This document shows, in pieces, positions 10,594 to 25,500 of a stretch of DNA of 64,000 nt. Under the pieces are notes generated by a model. That model was not told the DNA's origin and ran no database searches. It saw nothing but the letters and a program-made list of their open reading frames with translations. The position numbers were made by a program, and so were the translations under genes. This DNA is from Aplectana chamaeleonis (Eukaryota > Nematoda > Chromadorea > Rhabditida > Cosmocercidae), in contig JAPDOI010001175.1 of NCBI GenBank assembly GCA_029168955.1, positions 62,001-126,000 on the forward strand. The letters run 5' to 3'. The number at the start of each line of letters is the position of its first letter. Within the stretch, counting starts at the first letter, position 1.

Positions 10594-13500
10594 CTGAAAT
10601 TGATAATTTCAGCTGGGCTTCCGACAATTTTCGCAAGTACTTCCACGCTAAAGGTTTCTCAAAATGCTTTTTGGGAAGACTAATGATTGAACCACGGTAG
10701 ATACACCTCACCTTGAACATTCGAGGCTCCCAAACACAGACTCCACCAGCTTCATCGCCAGCCGCTACGATGGCTTTACCCTTAGAATCGACACGAATCG
10801 CTACACCCATCACTCTCGCGGACAGATCGCGGAACGACATTATAAGTGATTCCCTTCCTGGGACGCGGATGTCATGTACATTCACCACTCCATCACGATA
10901 ACCTGGGACCAATTAAATTACAGGTGCAAAAAAAACGAAAGAAAAATACACCTAAAGATCTGAAATTCGGCAAACCTGCTGCAATAAGGTCGTTCTGGTC
11001 AAGTTCGCCCGAGAGCGAACATAGCGCACCCTTTTTCACAGCAATCGCAATATCCTGAGCGGTTCTCTCATAGTGAGCGTCCCAAACACGAATTACACGT
11101 ACATTTCCACCGCAGACAAGTCGACCAGTTTCTTGACTCCAACTGAAAAAGCTAGTCTGATAGGTTAAAAATTACGATATCGCCGGCAGGCGACTAGTCT
11201 AGCGTGAAAAATGCTTCCTTTGGGAGGGGAAGGAAGAACGGAACCCACATGAAAACACCTCAACAACGGAATAGGACAGGATTTTCTTCCTTGAGCCATT
11301 TTGGCAAAAATCGTTCTCTGATAAGGAGCCGAATTCACCAAAGAATGAAAAAAATGCTCGTAACCAGCCTGCATTGAGATAGGGACGTGACGAAATTTCA
11401 GATTTCAGATTCGTTTCTTGCTAGTTGAGACCAACGCGGAGTTTTTGGCAAAGCAAGTTTCTTAAAGGCACAATACACAATCAGACATGAATTGTGTAAT
11501 TTTTATTTGATTGTGAAGTAGACCCCACCCATATAGCACGTGCCAAGTGCGGGATTTCAATTCCTCCACATAAACGAGATAAAAGCGACCACCTCGGGCC
11601 CGACCTCCTTCGCTCAATACCACGGGCCACACCCCCTACCAGATTTCCGAACTCGATAGCGGCCATATCGACGCATGAATTTTCAACAAGTCGTCGTTCT
11701 TCTGTCCATTGCCTGACTGTCTCCTTTACCTGGCTCGCTCTCGCGCAACGATTGCGAATGAAGAGCGACCACTGTAGCATAGCCTTTGAAATCGCATGTC
11801 AACCTGATGTTCCCAAAACAGCTCGTAATTTCGATTTTCGGAGAGCCAATTGGGACCAAGTAAATCTCTGGTTGATAGGAACAAACTGGGATGAACTCTT
11901 TTGCACGTGCCGCAATATAAACGAGGTGTATGAAGCCTTCATTTCCTATGTCCACCTTGTAATAGAAAAATGTGTTCCTCTTCGGAAACATGGCCCTAAG
12001 ACCAAAAACCTTCCACCGCACCTGCAACGCTTGGCCGCTAAAAAGCACTTCCTCTGACATGACCGCTTTCAGCATGGTGGGCGCGTTGCCTTCAGCAAAT
12101 GTGCTAGGGATTTCGAAAAAGAATGCAAACGATTTGCCAAGAACTGCGAAAAACGCCTTATTTGCTCGGGAAATCGAAAAAACTTCTCCAAGTACATGAA
12201 TGCAAAGATGAAAACGCGTAAGGGTATCACATCTCTAAAAGATGAAGAGGGCGAAGTCGTTATCGATGATCAGCGAAAATGCGAAATGTTCGCGGAATAT
12301 TTCTCCAAGGTATTTACTCATGACAACGGTGCGACCCCACTATTCTCCTCCCGATGTTCCTAGAAATCGTGCTCCGTCCCTATCAGCTGCGAGGTTGTAA
12401 TGGGTGCCACAAAAAAGCTCAATGACAAGATTTCGCTCACCCCGGACTCGGTGCCCTCGTACTTCATCAAAAGGGCGGCTAACGGGTTATGTTACCCTCT
12501 CTCGTGCATATTCAAACATAGTCTTGCTCTTGGAACGCTTCGGTCCGCATGGAATACTGCGATTGTAACCCCGCTTCTAAAAAAGGCACCAACTGTTCAG
12601 GTCTCGAACTATCGGCCCATCAGTTTAACCTCATCAGTATGCAAAGTTCTCGAAATCATTATCAAAGATTGTGTTCTATCCCATCTTGCGTCGAATGACC
12701 TCCTCAGTCCTGCGCAATATGGTTTTCTGCCTGGTAGATCAACGCTATCTCAGCTGGTATCCTCGTTCCACGACTGGTGTTCGGCTGTGAACGAAAGCTA
12801 CCAAACTGATGTTGTGTACATAGACTATGCTAAAGCTTTTGATACAGTCAGTCTTCATTTTGAACCACTCCAACTTCAGAGCCTCATGTTTTTGACGCGC
12901 AAAACTTCACCAACGTGTTCCGCCGGGCTCAATCATGAAATTGAGCCTGAAAAATGGATATTGGTTTTCAGCGCGAACGATGCCTTTAAGTGGGAATCCC
13001 ACTGCAAGGAAATCTCTAAGAAAGCTTCTCGTGTGGCAAATTGCATCCTGAGATCTCTGCAACACCCATGTCTCGAACATTACAGGAAAGCATACATTGT
13101 CTACTGCCGACCGCTCTTGGAATACTGTACGCAGGTCTGGTCACCGTCTTCTGCCGAAGATGATGAAGTAATTGAAAACGTGCAAAGGCGGTACTCAAAA
13201 CGCGTTTTTGTCAAAGTATTTCCAACGCGAGAAGTACCAGACTATACGACAAGGCTTGAAATGTTGGGGATCGAAACCCTACGATATCGGCGAACCGTGT
13301 TCGATTTACACTTATGTTATAAAATCGTTAACGGTCTTTGCGACATCCCATTTGAGAGTGTTTTCGTGTTCACCGGCCGCTGTACTCGCTCCCGCCAGCA
13401 CGCTTTTCAGCTCGCACGTAGATTTACGTCGAAGTCCAACGTGCTGCATTCCTTTGCATTTAGAGTCATCCCAATTTGGAACAAATTACCTTCAGAGATC

Positions 13501-16500
13501 GTTGAGGCCGCGCATTTTCCGATTTTCAAAAGCAGGCTATCCCATTTCAACCTCAGGTCATTGCATGGGATCGATGGTCGTGCTTTCTGCTAAAGCTTTA
13601 CATTCAGGGTGCTCTTATTCGTACGAAAGTTTTCTTTGCCTACAATTTTGTTTGCCTGCATGTCCAGGCTGTCTTGTTTAAACCTATCTTACATACATTT
13701 TGTATGTTTCTTTGTCGCCAGATAAAGCTATTGAATTGAATTGAATTGAAAAGAAATACAGGCCTGAGACAACTCGTCCAACAAAATTTCACCCTCGAAA
13801 TATAGGCATCTTTAAGAAATCATAACTCTGTTCATAAGGGCTCTTCGACAATTTCAGAGATACCGCTGTGATCAGCGTGTGACTCCCTCTAGAATCAGCA
13901 TGTGAACTGAAAAACAATTTTCTGACTGCTCTGTGCCTTTGAGCCAGTGTTTACTTCTCGCGCTTAACCAAAAAAAGACCGGGGTTTTCAACGGCTTTTT
14001 ATTATCGATCCGCACTCGAACTGTTCAGATGGACTTAGAACCTGTCAGAAATCACACTTACCAGTTTTGAGCGTGTATTCAGCCTTTAACACTATTTTTT
14101 AAACTGTTTCACACAAGTAATACTACGAAGGGGATGTACATACTAAACTATCCTTCTTGGAGCGGAGTAACTTGGAGCAGTGCGGAATAAACTCGGCCAC
14201 CATCTACTCAGTCTATAATAAACACAAAGAAGCAGAACTTTTTCTCTGTGAGTACACAATTACGTCGGCACGCAGTAATCCAAAGCAGTCCCCTTACGGT
14301 AATCCAAAAAAGGATATTCGACGCTTCCTTCCCGTTTCCGTTCCTCTTTTGTGCATATTTGGTTTCACATTCTCTTTGCTAAGAATATAAGTGAGACTCG
14401 TTTATAATGCAAATATCCTCCCCACGCGGTAGTTAGTTTGCTTCATGGTATAAATTTCAGCGGGCATGGAATCATCTGATCTACCGAGTCCGTACTTTGT
14501 TCGATGCGAATGAACTGTTGGGCTCAAGGGCTTGTAGAGTTTCGCAGCGACGAACAGCGCTGTGTGATGCAATATCGATTGCATCCGGCGACGGGGGCAA
14601 TCAACGTGGCGTGAAGGCGACGAGGGGCACCACAGAGTATTTTGACGCCGCGACTGTCCTGTGTCACTGCCAGCGAGCGGCAACCGACGCGGCGACGATA
14701 ACGCTCGAAAACACCTTTTCCCTGCGTCAAGGCTGACGCTCGGCGACCACTCGCTCGTCGCTGCAACTCTGCAGACCCCTCAAATGTACGGCTCTTATTT
14801 AACCTTGTGCCTCGACGGCAGTTGGTGTAGTATTTGAAGGTAAGGGTATAAAACCGCGAAATTCTCATGGTTTCTACGCGTGCTGCCGCGGAGCGGCGGT
14901 TAGAGACAGTGAGAGAGCGCATGACAGACGGAGGTAGCAGAATCGCCCGCGCCGCTCGTGCCTTAAGTCGTGTGAATTACGTCGTTTTACAGAAGATAGT
15001 AGACTAAGAATCCGGTTTTCTGGATCATGGTATTGCAGATACTGCATCGTGACGTCTTTGAGTGCGCACAGAGACAAAAAGAACAGATTTGCTGCCTTTT
15101 CATTGGCTAATTCGATCGCGACAGAGTAGAGAACGGACCCAAAGCTGTGGTTGGAGAGATGAAAGAGGAGATAGCAGCGCTTACGCTAATAAGTTCGCAA
15201 GCTGCTTCTAACAAATAGCGCCCACAATAATACAGAATTTGGCTACTAATAAGCCTTACAGAAAAGTAGTGCACTCAAAACAAACAAATGAGGCCGCGAA
15301 ATTCTAGAAATCCTTCACTTTCTCCTGACAAGGGAACTACTTTTAGTCAGCCTGGCCATTTCGGTTGGATTGTACTTTTCTACAAACGTTTTTGACGTGG
15401 AATCCAATTTTAGTCTTCGCAACTGCCTAAAACTACTCTGGAAAAAGTTATAGGCGTTGTAGCTGAATTCCGTCCCTATTCCACCTTCCAAAACACGCAT
15501 TAGTCTTTAGGAAATCCGTGAAACTGACCTCATAATTGTGTTCAGCGCACAAAACAACCCCTTGAGCAAAGTTGGGCTGGAAGCACATTCTCCCCAACTT
15601 GGCTCAGACTGAAAGCGCTTTTCCACTTGTAGGAATTCTCGGTTGAGCGACCATATCAATTAGGATTTGAGAAAAGCGTTTGAGAAAATATTCCAGATTT
15701 GTCATGAAATTCTTCCACGGGGTTGTTTGGGGCGCTGATCACGAATCTGAGGTTTTTGTCGATTATCCGAAGTTTTCGACCTGATTCGTTTATATCTTCG
15801 CAGCGGCGGAAAATTTTGAGGGCAAAACGCGACTTTCCAGGTTTCCCGGATGTCTACGATAGATCCGGCTCAAATTGATTCTTTTGAAATTGTTTAGAGT
15901 GCTGAGGTCCACTTACCAATTTTTGACAGATGACAGTAGATTACGGTGGGTATACGGTAGTTTGGTCAAAGTCTCAGATTTGGCTCAAAAATCCTATTCG
16001 GGGGTTATTTGGGGGTACTCATTACGAATTTGATGTCCATTTATCGATTTTTCCAGATGCTAAGATAGTTTTCGCCCCGTAAATGGCATGGAGCCTACCG
16101 TAACCAACAGTAAACCTCAGATTCCGACAAACGGATTTCAGATTCGTGTTCAGCACCCTAGATTACCGCTGCATACAAGTTTTGGGCAAAACCCTTTTTT
16201 TTTTCGAAATACCCTGAAAATTTCATGACTGGTACCCATACCTTGACGCCAGGATTTAAAAAAAACGCGTATAACTTGTTCAGAGTGCTTTTTTGGCAGC
16301 TGCAAAGACCGTGATCGGATTCTACGTGAAAAACGGCTCTAGAAAAGTACATTTCATGCGGAATGACCAGACTGACTAAAACAGTTTCCTTGTGAGTAGC
16401 TATCGACGATTAGCGCCTTTCTCAAGCCCGAGCGACCAGCCGAATGTGTCGGCTACCCATAAGCGACCTAACTAGGTGGCCGGTTCAGCCGGCTGGTGAT

Positions 16501-19500
16501 TCAGGTTAGAAGAGAAACCTTAGCCGCTTGGAGCGCAACTGAAGAAACCTTAGGATTTTCGGAAAGTTGCAATTTAAACGAAAGTTGGCATTTCCATTAA
16601 CTTTCGCAGCGTCCTCTTGTCTAAATGCATTGAACGTTCACACTAAAAAGAATTGCAGGAGCTCACTCATATAGCGTCACAGGAGATGAATTAGGCAATC
16701 TCGATTGATCACACAAAGGATTAGAAGCAGTAACCAGCTGTGGCAAATCTTCAATCTCATGAGAGTGAATATTATAAGAAAGATCCCAAACCTGAAACCA
16801 CTCAAAACGTTCTTGCGCTCATTTACTCAAAGTACAACACACGGTAAAGCATCTGTAACCACATAATGGACACACATTCGGCTAGCACGTACTTCCCACT
16901 CTTTATTTACTCACCCTGACTATACCAGTAGAAGACCCGCAAAGCAACATTTCCCGTGACATTTCATTGATAACCAATAAGGAGGTTGTCTTATCCTAAA
17001 AACTCGTTGCGTTAAACTCGTAAAGAATTAAACTATACGCCATCTTCAGCAAAATAAAAATGCTCACAGAATTAAACGGATTTCCTCCATTACAGGAAAA
17101 TTTCTGTACTATATTATTGTGCGTCTTTTCAAAACGAGTAATATATATGTGATCGCCGTCTGTCGTATAGATTGACTTCCGTAACATGGAAAGCGATACA
17201 ACAGTGGGTGGAGTAGGAACTCGAGCTGCGACCAATAGCGAATCACATGGTACTGTCTGAAACTGATTGCAATGTCGGAATTTGGGGTTTAAAGATACCC
17301 AATCATCTCCAGAAGGCTTTTTAAAGCTCACTTTGAAAACATCGAACTCGTGATAAGCTTGTTGTTGCTGCGCTTGTTCGATGAATATCGCCCAATCTGT
17401 GGGATTCACCAGAGTTAACGCACGATCCGTGAAATCCTCGACATCCTCCTTACACTGGAATACATCCACCATCAACTAACGTCGCAATTTTGACGTGATC
17501 ACGTGCAATGAGTCCAGGCGCGGATACAAAGGCGGAGCGAAAATGTCATCACACCACTATAGTGCGTTTCAAAAGTATAGACGCACCCTCTAACACGTCG
17601 TTATCCGATCTGAATGTGATCGGTTGCAAAGGATATCATTGCCATCAAACTAGTCGTGCCCGATAATCCTAGTGTACAACATTTCAGTGCCCCAAGTGGA
17701 AATATTAGGTACGTTTGCTCTTAAACTTTAAAACACAGCGTTTCAAACGTATAAACGCACTTACGATTTGCAGCAGATTGATAAACAAAAACAGCAGGCA
17801 ATGAAGCTTTAAAAGCAGATCGGTCCTCCACGCTCAGAAATCACTTAATAAATGCGATTTGGCATCGAATTCACCAGCCTCCGCAAAACCTGAACGTCCA
17901 AGCGGTCCCAGGAATTGACGAGTGCTGCCCTGAGGTCTTCAGCGTTCGCATACGTTCGGGCTTAATCATAAATGTCAGGTAGTAACAGCATACCCCAGAA
18001 ACTCTCCATGGAGTTAGGATCGGGAGATCATGCAGGCCAACCCATTCGCTTTACCTTACTCTCCTCAAACCACGCCTTTGTCGACCGACTCACGTAAACT
18101 GATGCGTTGTCTTGCTGGGAAAAAGCTCTCCTCTATCCCGCTGAGCGAGGAAAGACAAGAGCAGGCATCTGAGCATGAGCTGGTACTCAGCGGAGTCCAT
18201 ATGAGTGGAAATGAAAGCAATCTCCAAAAAGTTGTCACAGCAGAAAGCTTCCCAAACTTCGACAGTACCACTTCCGAGGTTCCGCTTGCTGAAGAACACT
18301 GGTTCCTCCCGAAGGTCCCTTCAGTAATAGACATATCCATCGGGACCATCCAAGTCGGACTTTTTTCGTCAGAAAATATCACCTACACGAATTTTCACGA
18401 AAATTGCTTCAGTGTGACCTGAAAAAAACTTACACTCACCTTGAATCAGTCCGCCGCCATGTTCCTCTTACTAACTGTACCCGTGCTGCCTTGTGAATGC
18501 CACTAAGACGTGGGCGGGTCTGAGACGACGATATACGATGTTTCTATTTTGTCGAATGGCCCTCTAGATATTCGTTTTTGAGATAGAAGTCGACAATTCG
18601 GTTCGAACTTCAGTGATCGTAAGAGTCGAGTTGAAAACAAGCCGACCAACACGGCGAACACCTTAGGCAGACAGCTTCTTTGATCTTCCGGACTTCGTCT
18701 TTTTCCCATAAGAATCCGGATCGCGAAGATACCTGTCGACAACTCTAGATGAACGCCCGAGTATCTTGACGGTTCTCCGGTTGTTTAGTTCTGCGATATT
18801 CGGTGCACGTATTTGTGCTTGCTCAACCTCCGAGAGTCAGGTACCACGGTTCATTTGTAATATGTATGAGCAATACACAGTTACACCTATTTATTGAACC
18901 TTTGAAAAAAAGGAATTTTACCATGAAAAATTCAGTTTTTTAATGCACTGTTGGAGCGTCTATACTTTTGAAACGCAGTATTTGGCGGTTTAAAGAAAAA
19001 AGTACTCAATTATTTCACATATGGCACTGAAATGTAGTAGTTTTCGGGCACGACGACTTTAATGATATGGACATCTTTTGCAACCGACCACATTCAGATC
19101 GGATAACGATATATTAGAGGGTGCGCTAATACTTTTGAAACGCACTGTACCGCACACCCAACTTTCGCTAGCGTCTCTTTTTCTTAACTTGACAGAGAGA
19201 AGTCTGCATGTTTTCCCAGTCTCATATATAAACATGATACAAGCGTGTCGGAAAATTTTCCTGTCATCAATACTGTCAATTTTCAAAGCTTGTCAGGAAG
19301 CTTAATCATATGCTCGAAACAAGAACTGTTTTCTATCTCATGCATTTTCCAGCTTCGAGAAAAACCTAGTGGTTCTCGAAGTATGTGCTGAAATTCCGTG
19401 GTAATCTTCAGTATTGAGCAACTTCGAGTGCTTCAATTCACTTTGAGGCAAGCCGCCAAAGAGGACGAAGTAGATAGGATATTCAAAACCTTGAAGGGCT

Positions 19501-22500
19501 GACAAATAAAAACAATGTGCGCTTTCGAACGACATATGAACTCTAGCTATACTCTAGGTTCTAGTTACTCTTCGAAGGGATGAAGAATGACCGCGTTAAC
19601 ATAGGCGATCATGTGCAAAACTCGTAATAATGCAGACCAGAAATTCATGAGCATTTGAAGTGCGTTTTGCCGATGCTTTGTCCCCTCATCACATTTTTTT
19701 TCAGTATTCCTTTCCTGTTCGCTTTACACCATCATTACCACTCTGCTTATTATTTTCCCAGAGAATTTCGACGATTTGAGCACTCAAAAATGTGAATTTC
19801 ACTGACATGTATCAAATCAAGTATCGGCTGGACGAATATTCGGCTGCACCACGGTACGAACTCCGACGTGAGTAATGGTTCTGCTATAGTGGCCGACTGA
19901 ACGCCCTTAGAGAACTGTCCACGAGCCGTCTTAATCAGCAAAGAACTATATATTCGATGATGAATTCTGCATGTATAAAAGAAAACTTTACAGTCCCCTC
20001 TTGGGAGTGAACGTTTGCTTCAGCATATCACTCAATTGTGAAGTTCGTAAGTCAGCTCCTGAAAGTTACGAAAGGACTTCTGTGATTCGTGATCACAACA
20101 GGCAAGTCTGATTCAAAAAGGCAAGCATCCCACCTCTCCCAGATGGCGGAAAATGCGATGGCATCGACAATTTTCGTTGATGTACCGGCTTCGACGGTCG
20201 CTGCAATGTTGCCGCAGACGGTTTGCCTGTATGATGATTTAGCATTCCATTCGATGGAACAGCAAAATCAACCCCCGAATTCGAATTCGCACTGCCAACA
20301 TTTCCATACCCTTCTGATTGCATCAACGAATTGACCACCACTGGACTACCAATGCTGAACCGAACACTTCCTGAACAGTCATTTGTCAGTGTTGAATCGT
20401 TTGATTGCAGGTACACTCCACTGCAACGGAAAAGTCGGTGGTAAGGTTGCGGTCAATACATCAAGTATACGGTCCGATTCTCGCGCTTGGCCAAGTTTTG
20501 TCACTAATCGGCTGGACAGCTGACATTTGAATTGGTATTTCCTTGATCTTCTTCCTATTCTTTCTGGTTTATATTTGTTTATCTCCTCGTTAGGTGTACA
20601 GGGTGAGACTTTCCCTCCCGCTTGGGAAGAAGGGAATAGCAACCTTTTCGGGCTCTTTAAAGACTTTCTTCCAAGAACCCCTTTCAAAATGTAGAAAACA
20701 ACAGCCAAAGCGATGACCGCTTTTTGTGCTTTTTACAAGGAGCGGTAGTGAGGCAAATTCCACGTCATTTTCGAATGATTAAATGATTTGACCAGACTTC
20801 GTCTCGATTTAGCAGTAATAACAGCGTTTTTAATGGGTTTCGGGGCAGAAAAGCTGAACCGTTCTGCTCCTTAAATATAATTAGCATTCTGTTTGTTAGC
20901 CCAGGTAAGACAAAGTGAAGCGCCTATAACATCGGCTTTCCTAGTTTTGCTCTGCTCTTTTCCTTAATTACCTTTTCAGGCAAAGACAACTGGCTTCAGC
21001 GGGCCTTCAAGCACTAAGGAATGCTCCTACCCTACCCGCAACACCCAACGAGAAAAATACAAATATAAACCAGAAAGAAACAGGAAACACGAAGGAAAAA
21101 CCAAAACGGTCTCAATTATCAGCTGTTATCCCGATCAATGACGAAATTTTGCGAAGTGCCAGAATCGACCATATACTTAGGGGGAATCATACTTAGATCG
21201 CGCCACGAGATGTGATTTGCTCTGCGATGTACATTGCGAAAACACAGACATATCGCATCGCGCCCAAGCTAAACCATACTTCGACACCATTTACGCCCTC
21301 ACCTGAACATGCACAAATCTGAAAGAGCAGGGTTTTCGAAGTTTTTATGTTCATTTTCGCTGTTGTTTCGTTTTCGCAAATGTTTATTTTCACGACGTTG
21401 TCCGTTTATCTATTCACTGAATTTAGGTGCATCTAAACTTTCAGATTTTACTTTTCGATGGCTAGATCTACCTTCTCATGAGGATAACACAAAAACCGTT
21501 TTTATTGCCAACCCTGTCTTCTACTGCGACGCCAAACAACAGATCGGCGAAAAAAAATCAGAAGTCGTATAAGAATATCCGCCTTTTTCGCCGAATCTGG
21601 CTTCTCGCTAGGAGTTTACCCTGGCGAATAAGTGGATGAAGTCATTGGAGAAACTCTCATCCATGTCGGACATCGAGATCGTGCTCGTGCATTACCCGCT
21701 TCCACTGTTTGATGCTGTAGCAGTTTGCTCAGAAAAGCGCTTCCGCGATGTCCTCACATCGCAGCGCAGGGCGCTGCGATGCGATGAAAAATTGCGAAAG
21801 CACGCTAAACAGCAGGCTATTGCGCGAAAAAAAAACTATGGTTTAAACGCGATGCCATCGCGCGTAGCAGCTGCAACGCAAACGCCGCGTGCGACGGCTG
21901 ACCACGCCGTAACTTCCCGACTCCACTGTCGCGCACGGCGATCAATGCTAGTTCACCCTTCTGAGTGCGATAGCATCGCTTCAAGTATGGTTCCCCCATA
22001 ATGTGTTGACCGAAACTGCTTTTTTTCCGTAGCGTAGACTGTATCCTCTATTTCGGAGAATTCTTTTGGTCTCGTGTGTATGCGCATCGTATGCTGAGTC
22101 TCCTTCTTCCCGATCCCTCACAGTTTCTCGCTCTCTTTCCCCTCGCTCCGCATACCCGCGCGAAAGACCAAAGTAAACATGGCTCCGAAATAGAGGATAA
22201 GGCCACAGATGGGTACCCCCTGTTTCGGAGGCAATTTAGTGTGTTCCTTCGCGTTCTTTTGTAGAGCGCGGGGACAGGCAGCGAGAAAGTGTGGAGAGAA
22301 GGAGACGGAGCATACGTGCGCACACTCACGAGATCGACCGCAGTAAATTTCACTCCAAAATAGAAAATAGCTACGAAAGCCAGAAAGACACCCTACCTCC
22401 ATCATTATCGCTGCTTTCACTCAACTTTCGTGCGTTATCCGTTTCAGTGGTTTCGTCAAGGGATCCATAATTCTGGAGAATGGCTGTGTCTACTTTCGTT

Positions 22501-25500
22501 ATCTAGAATGAGATCAGATAGTCGAAACGCAATCACAACGAGACATCCACCCCCAAATTGTCTATTCTCACCGATGCAATACTTGCCACCTTCTCCACCT
22601 TCAAGTTGAGAGCTGTCGCACTGGTCTGCAAGCCGAACGCTAAAACCTCCACGTGACGTACCAACTTGTGAGCCATTCGTGCAACCTGAGGCAAGCCTCA
22701 TTATTCCCTCAATGGTAGGCTGACTAAAGCCCGAAGATTCGCTCTACCTTTTCCACAGGATCCAACGACAAATGCAATAATGCCACCCAGGTTCGTTCAA
22801 GAGGCTCTTTGAAGTTTTTATTTTCCAAGTATGCCAACTGCTTTTTCGCTCGTTCCCTGAATTAAGAAATACAGAAAGAAAAAGTCCCGAAAAATTTGGG
22901 AGAAATCTTCACCTAAACGCAATGTCAGATTTGGAAGGTCTCTATATATGACGTCGTCAGTGGCATAACTTGACTTATGGAAGAAGACATAGAATTTCTA
23001 TCAGTCGGATCATTCATAGTAACAACCTGCAAATGAAACTCCGAACTGAATGGAAATAAAGGATCACTCGCCACTTACCTCCTCTCTACTCCCATAACAG
23101 CCTCGTTTGCCCTCTGACGCCTTTTGTAGACAGATGCCTTTCGCACCGGCTGTCTAAAAATACTTAATGAATTCAAGCTTAATAATCATGGAGCAGAGGA
23201 GTTATGACTAGACACAACAGAGCTGGATGGGGATGGTGAAAATGTAACTCGAAAAAGAAAAATTTGGTTAGGGTATCTCAACAATTTTCAACTGAGTTTT
23301 CACCTAGGGGGGGGGAGGCTCTTGAAAATTCCATATTTTAGAAAACTCCGGTCTTTAAAGGGGGGAAGTCATGGCTCCGTCAATTCCTGCGCAACACCTC
23401 GTACACAACGGGGGAGAGTGGGGGTCAGCGAAAAATCGCCTGAAACTAAAATTTAACGACTTGAGAGGATCGTAATAGTTTTGAACTGAATTTGAACTCA
23501 TGAGGGTGGAGCTTTCGTGAAAATTTCCAATTTTTTTCGAGAGCTCTGGTCACCAAAGAGGAGGGTGCAGTCACAGCTATGCCGATTTCGAGACAAACTT
23601 CCACTGGTACTGTCTATTATCATTTTCGGAATCGCCCGTGGTCTCATGACGATTCCGATTGCATTGAGTGTCGCAACTGCGGACCGAAATGTCACTCCGA
23701 CCAGGACAGTATAATGAACAAAACAGCCAAGTCCTGCAAAATTGCGTAGAAAGCTCCCTTTTCCACAAAATACGCTACCCATATAACCTATGTGTATGAC
23801 GATAGTGCACAATGTTTAGGCAGCGTCAAAGCGGCTGCTGCCCCGCGGGATCAAATGGGACGTGGAATTTTTTAAATCGAAACTTGCGCGGGAGGGCATT
23901 GAAATTTTAGGTAAAAAAAAAACAGAAGCCGTCGGGGTGTGTTCAGGAGCTGGGTGCGAATTTCAAAAAATTCAAATTCTTCAAGGCAATTATTGGCTTG
24001 AAATTTCAAAATAACATCTGGGGAACGTAAAAAGTGTTGACATTCTTAAAAATTCCTGGTCACCAAGAAGAATGCAACCCCGCCAATGTGCGGAACCACG
24101 GTTTGCTTTTAACTGGGCTGAGGGCACCAACCTCTGATACTTCCTGAAAACTCAGCAAATACTAACGTATGTACTGGGGGAGGTCCGTAGTCATCATCGT
24201 TCCTTATCGTGGCAGTAGCGTCAATGGCATCGTGTTCGAAATTATCTTCATGAGCATCAGCAACCATTTCGATACGCAACGTCTCCGACAAATCCCAGAA
24301 AATCTTTGCAAATCGCTGCTCGAAATCGATGATGTACCACTAAATTTGGAAATAAGTGTAGAGAATCTCCCAAATGAATCTATTTTAGAAAAGCACCATC
24401 GGCGGTTAAGCTGGCCAATCATGTCAGGCAAAAGCCACGCGACTGGCTCAGATAGATCTTGTCATCACTTCATCAATATTGACACTGACAAGGAGAAGGA
24501 AGAAGCATAGCATAAAAATGCATCCAACATACTTGTAGGGCGATTAGAAGCTCCTCACGCACAAGAACACGGCCATCCTTTGTGCACTTATTACACAGCC
24601 CGCGGCAGATGTCCTGATCAATCTGGTAAACGAGGGCAACACTACACTGAAACCAAGCTACCCAGCATTTTCTTGGATAGTGACTAAACCGAAGGAAGGC
24701 TCTGACGCCACGACCGAATGCGCTCGGTCGCGTTGCGGCAGTCGCAGACCAGTCCCCTATAATTTTTCCTCACTATTACTGCAAGGCGACCGTTCGTAAA
24801 GCAATAGGGCATCCAGAGACAGCCTCTGACTCTGACACCCATTACACAGTTCAATGGCTTCTGTTTGAGGAGGAAATCCGATAAAAAGGCCTACCGCTGC
24901 CGCGTGTTCGTTTGTTTCCGAACGATTCTTCACAAGACAGCCCAGTGCATACACGGCAGCCGCTCGAACCTCCGGGGCATTATCGTCAAGTTCTTTCAGA
25001 ACCTTAATGAGAGACCTACAGGAAGGCACCTAACCCTTGACGAATACAGTTACAACCCACCTTTGCGTAGGCAACAAGTCGAACAGCCTGCCAGCGTGCC
25101 TCATCATAATCCGCCCAGAGGCGGCCTAGCCCAATTAAGATCCAAAGCTTGAGTAGTCGACAGTCTTTCGCCTGATTTTCGCTAAGCAGCTCAGTGCATA
25201 GATTGACGTATCCTCGCTCTGTGAGGTTTTTCTGCGCTATCCTATAATTTCACGATTATAACATACTGTTAGGCAGGACATAAAGCGCTTTTTATGTTGA
25301 TAGGTCCACCCTAAAACTCTCCGATTCCACGTGAAGCGACCAGGGTCCAGCAGCTCGCTGACAAAGATCCAGACGAAATAATGAACCCTTCCCCCCTTTC
25401 AAAGAATTTTTCCCCAACAAACGGTGGTGCGCAAAAACGCTACACTTTATCTAACAAGCAAGGCCTTTTTCTTCAAATTTTGCTTCGCTTCTAAAATTCG

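Noticed and set aside
18030..18422. 130-codon plus-strand ORF
   Set aside because: Antisense shadow of the Tc1-like transposase relic.
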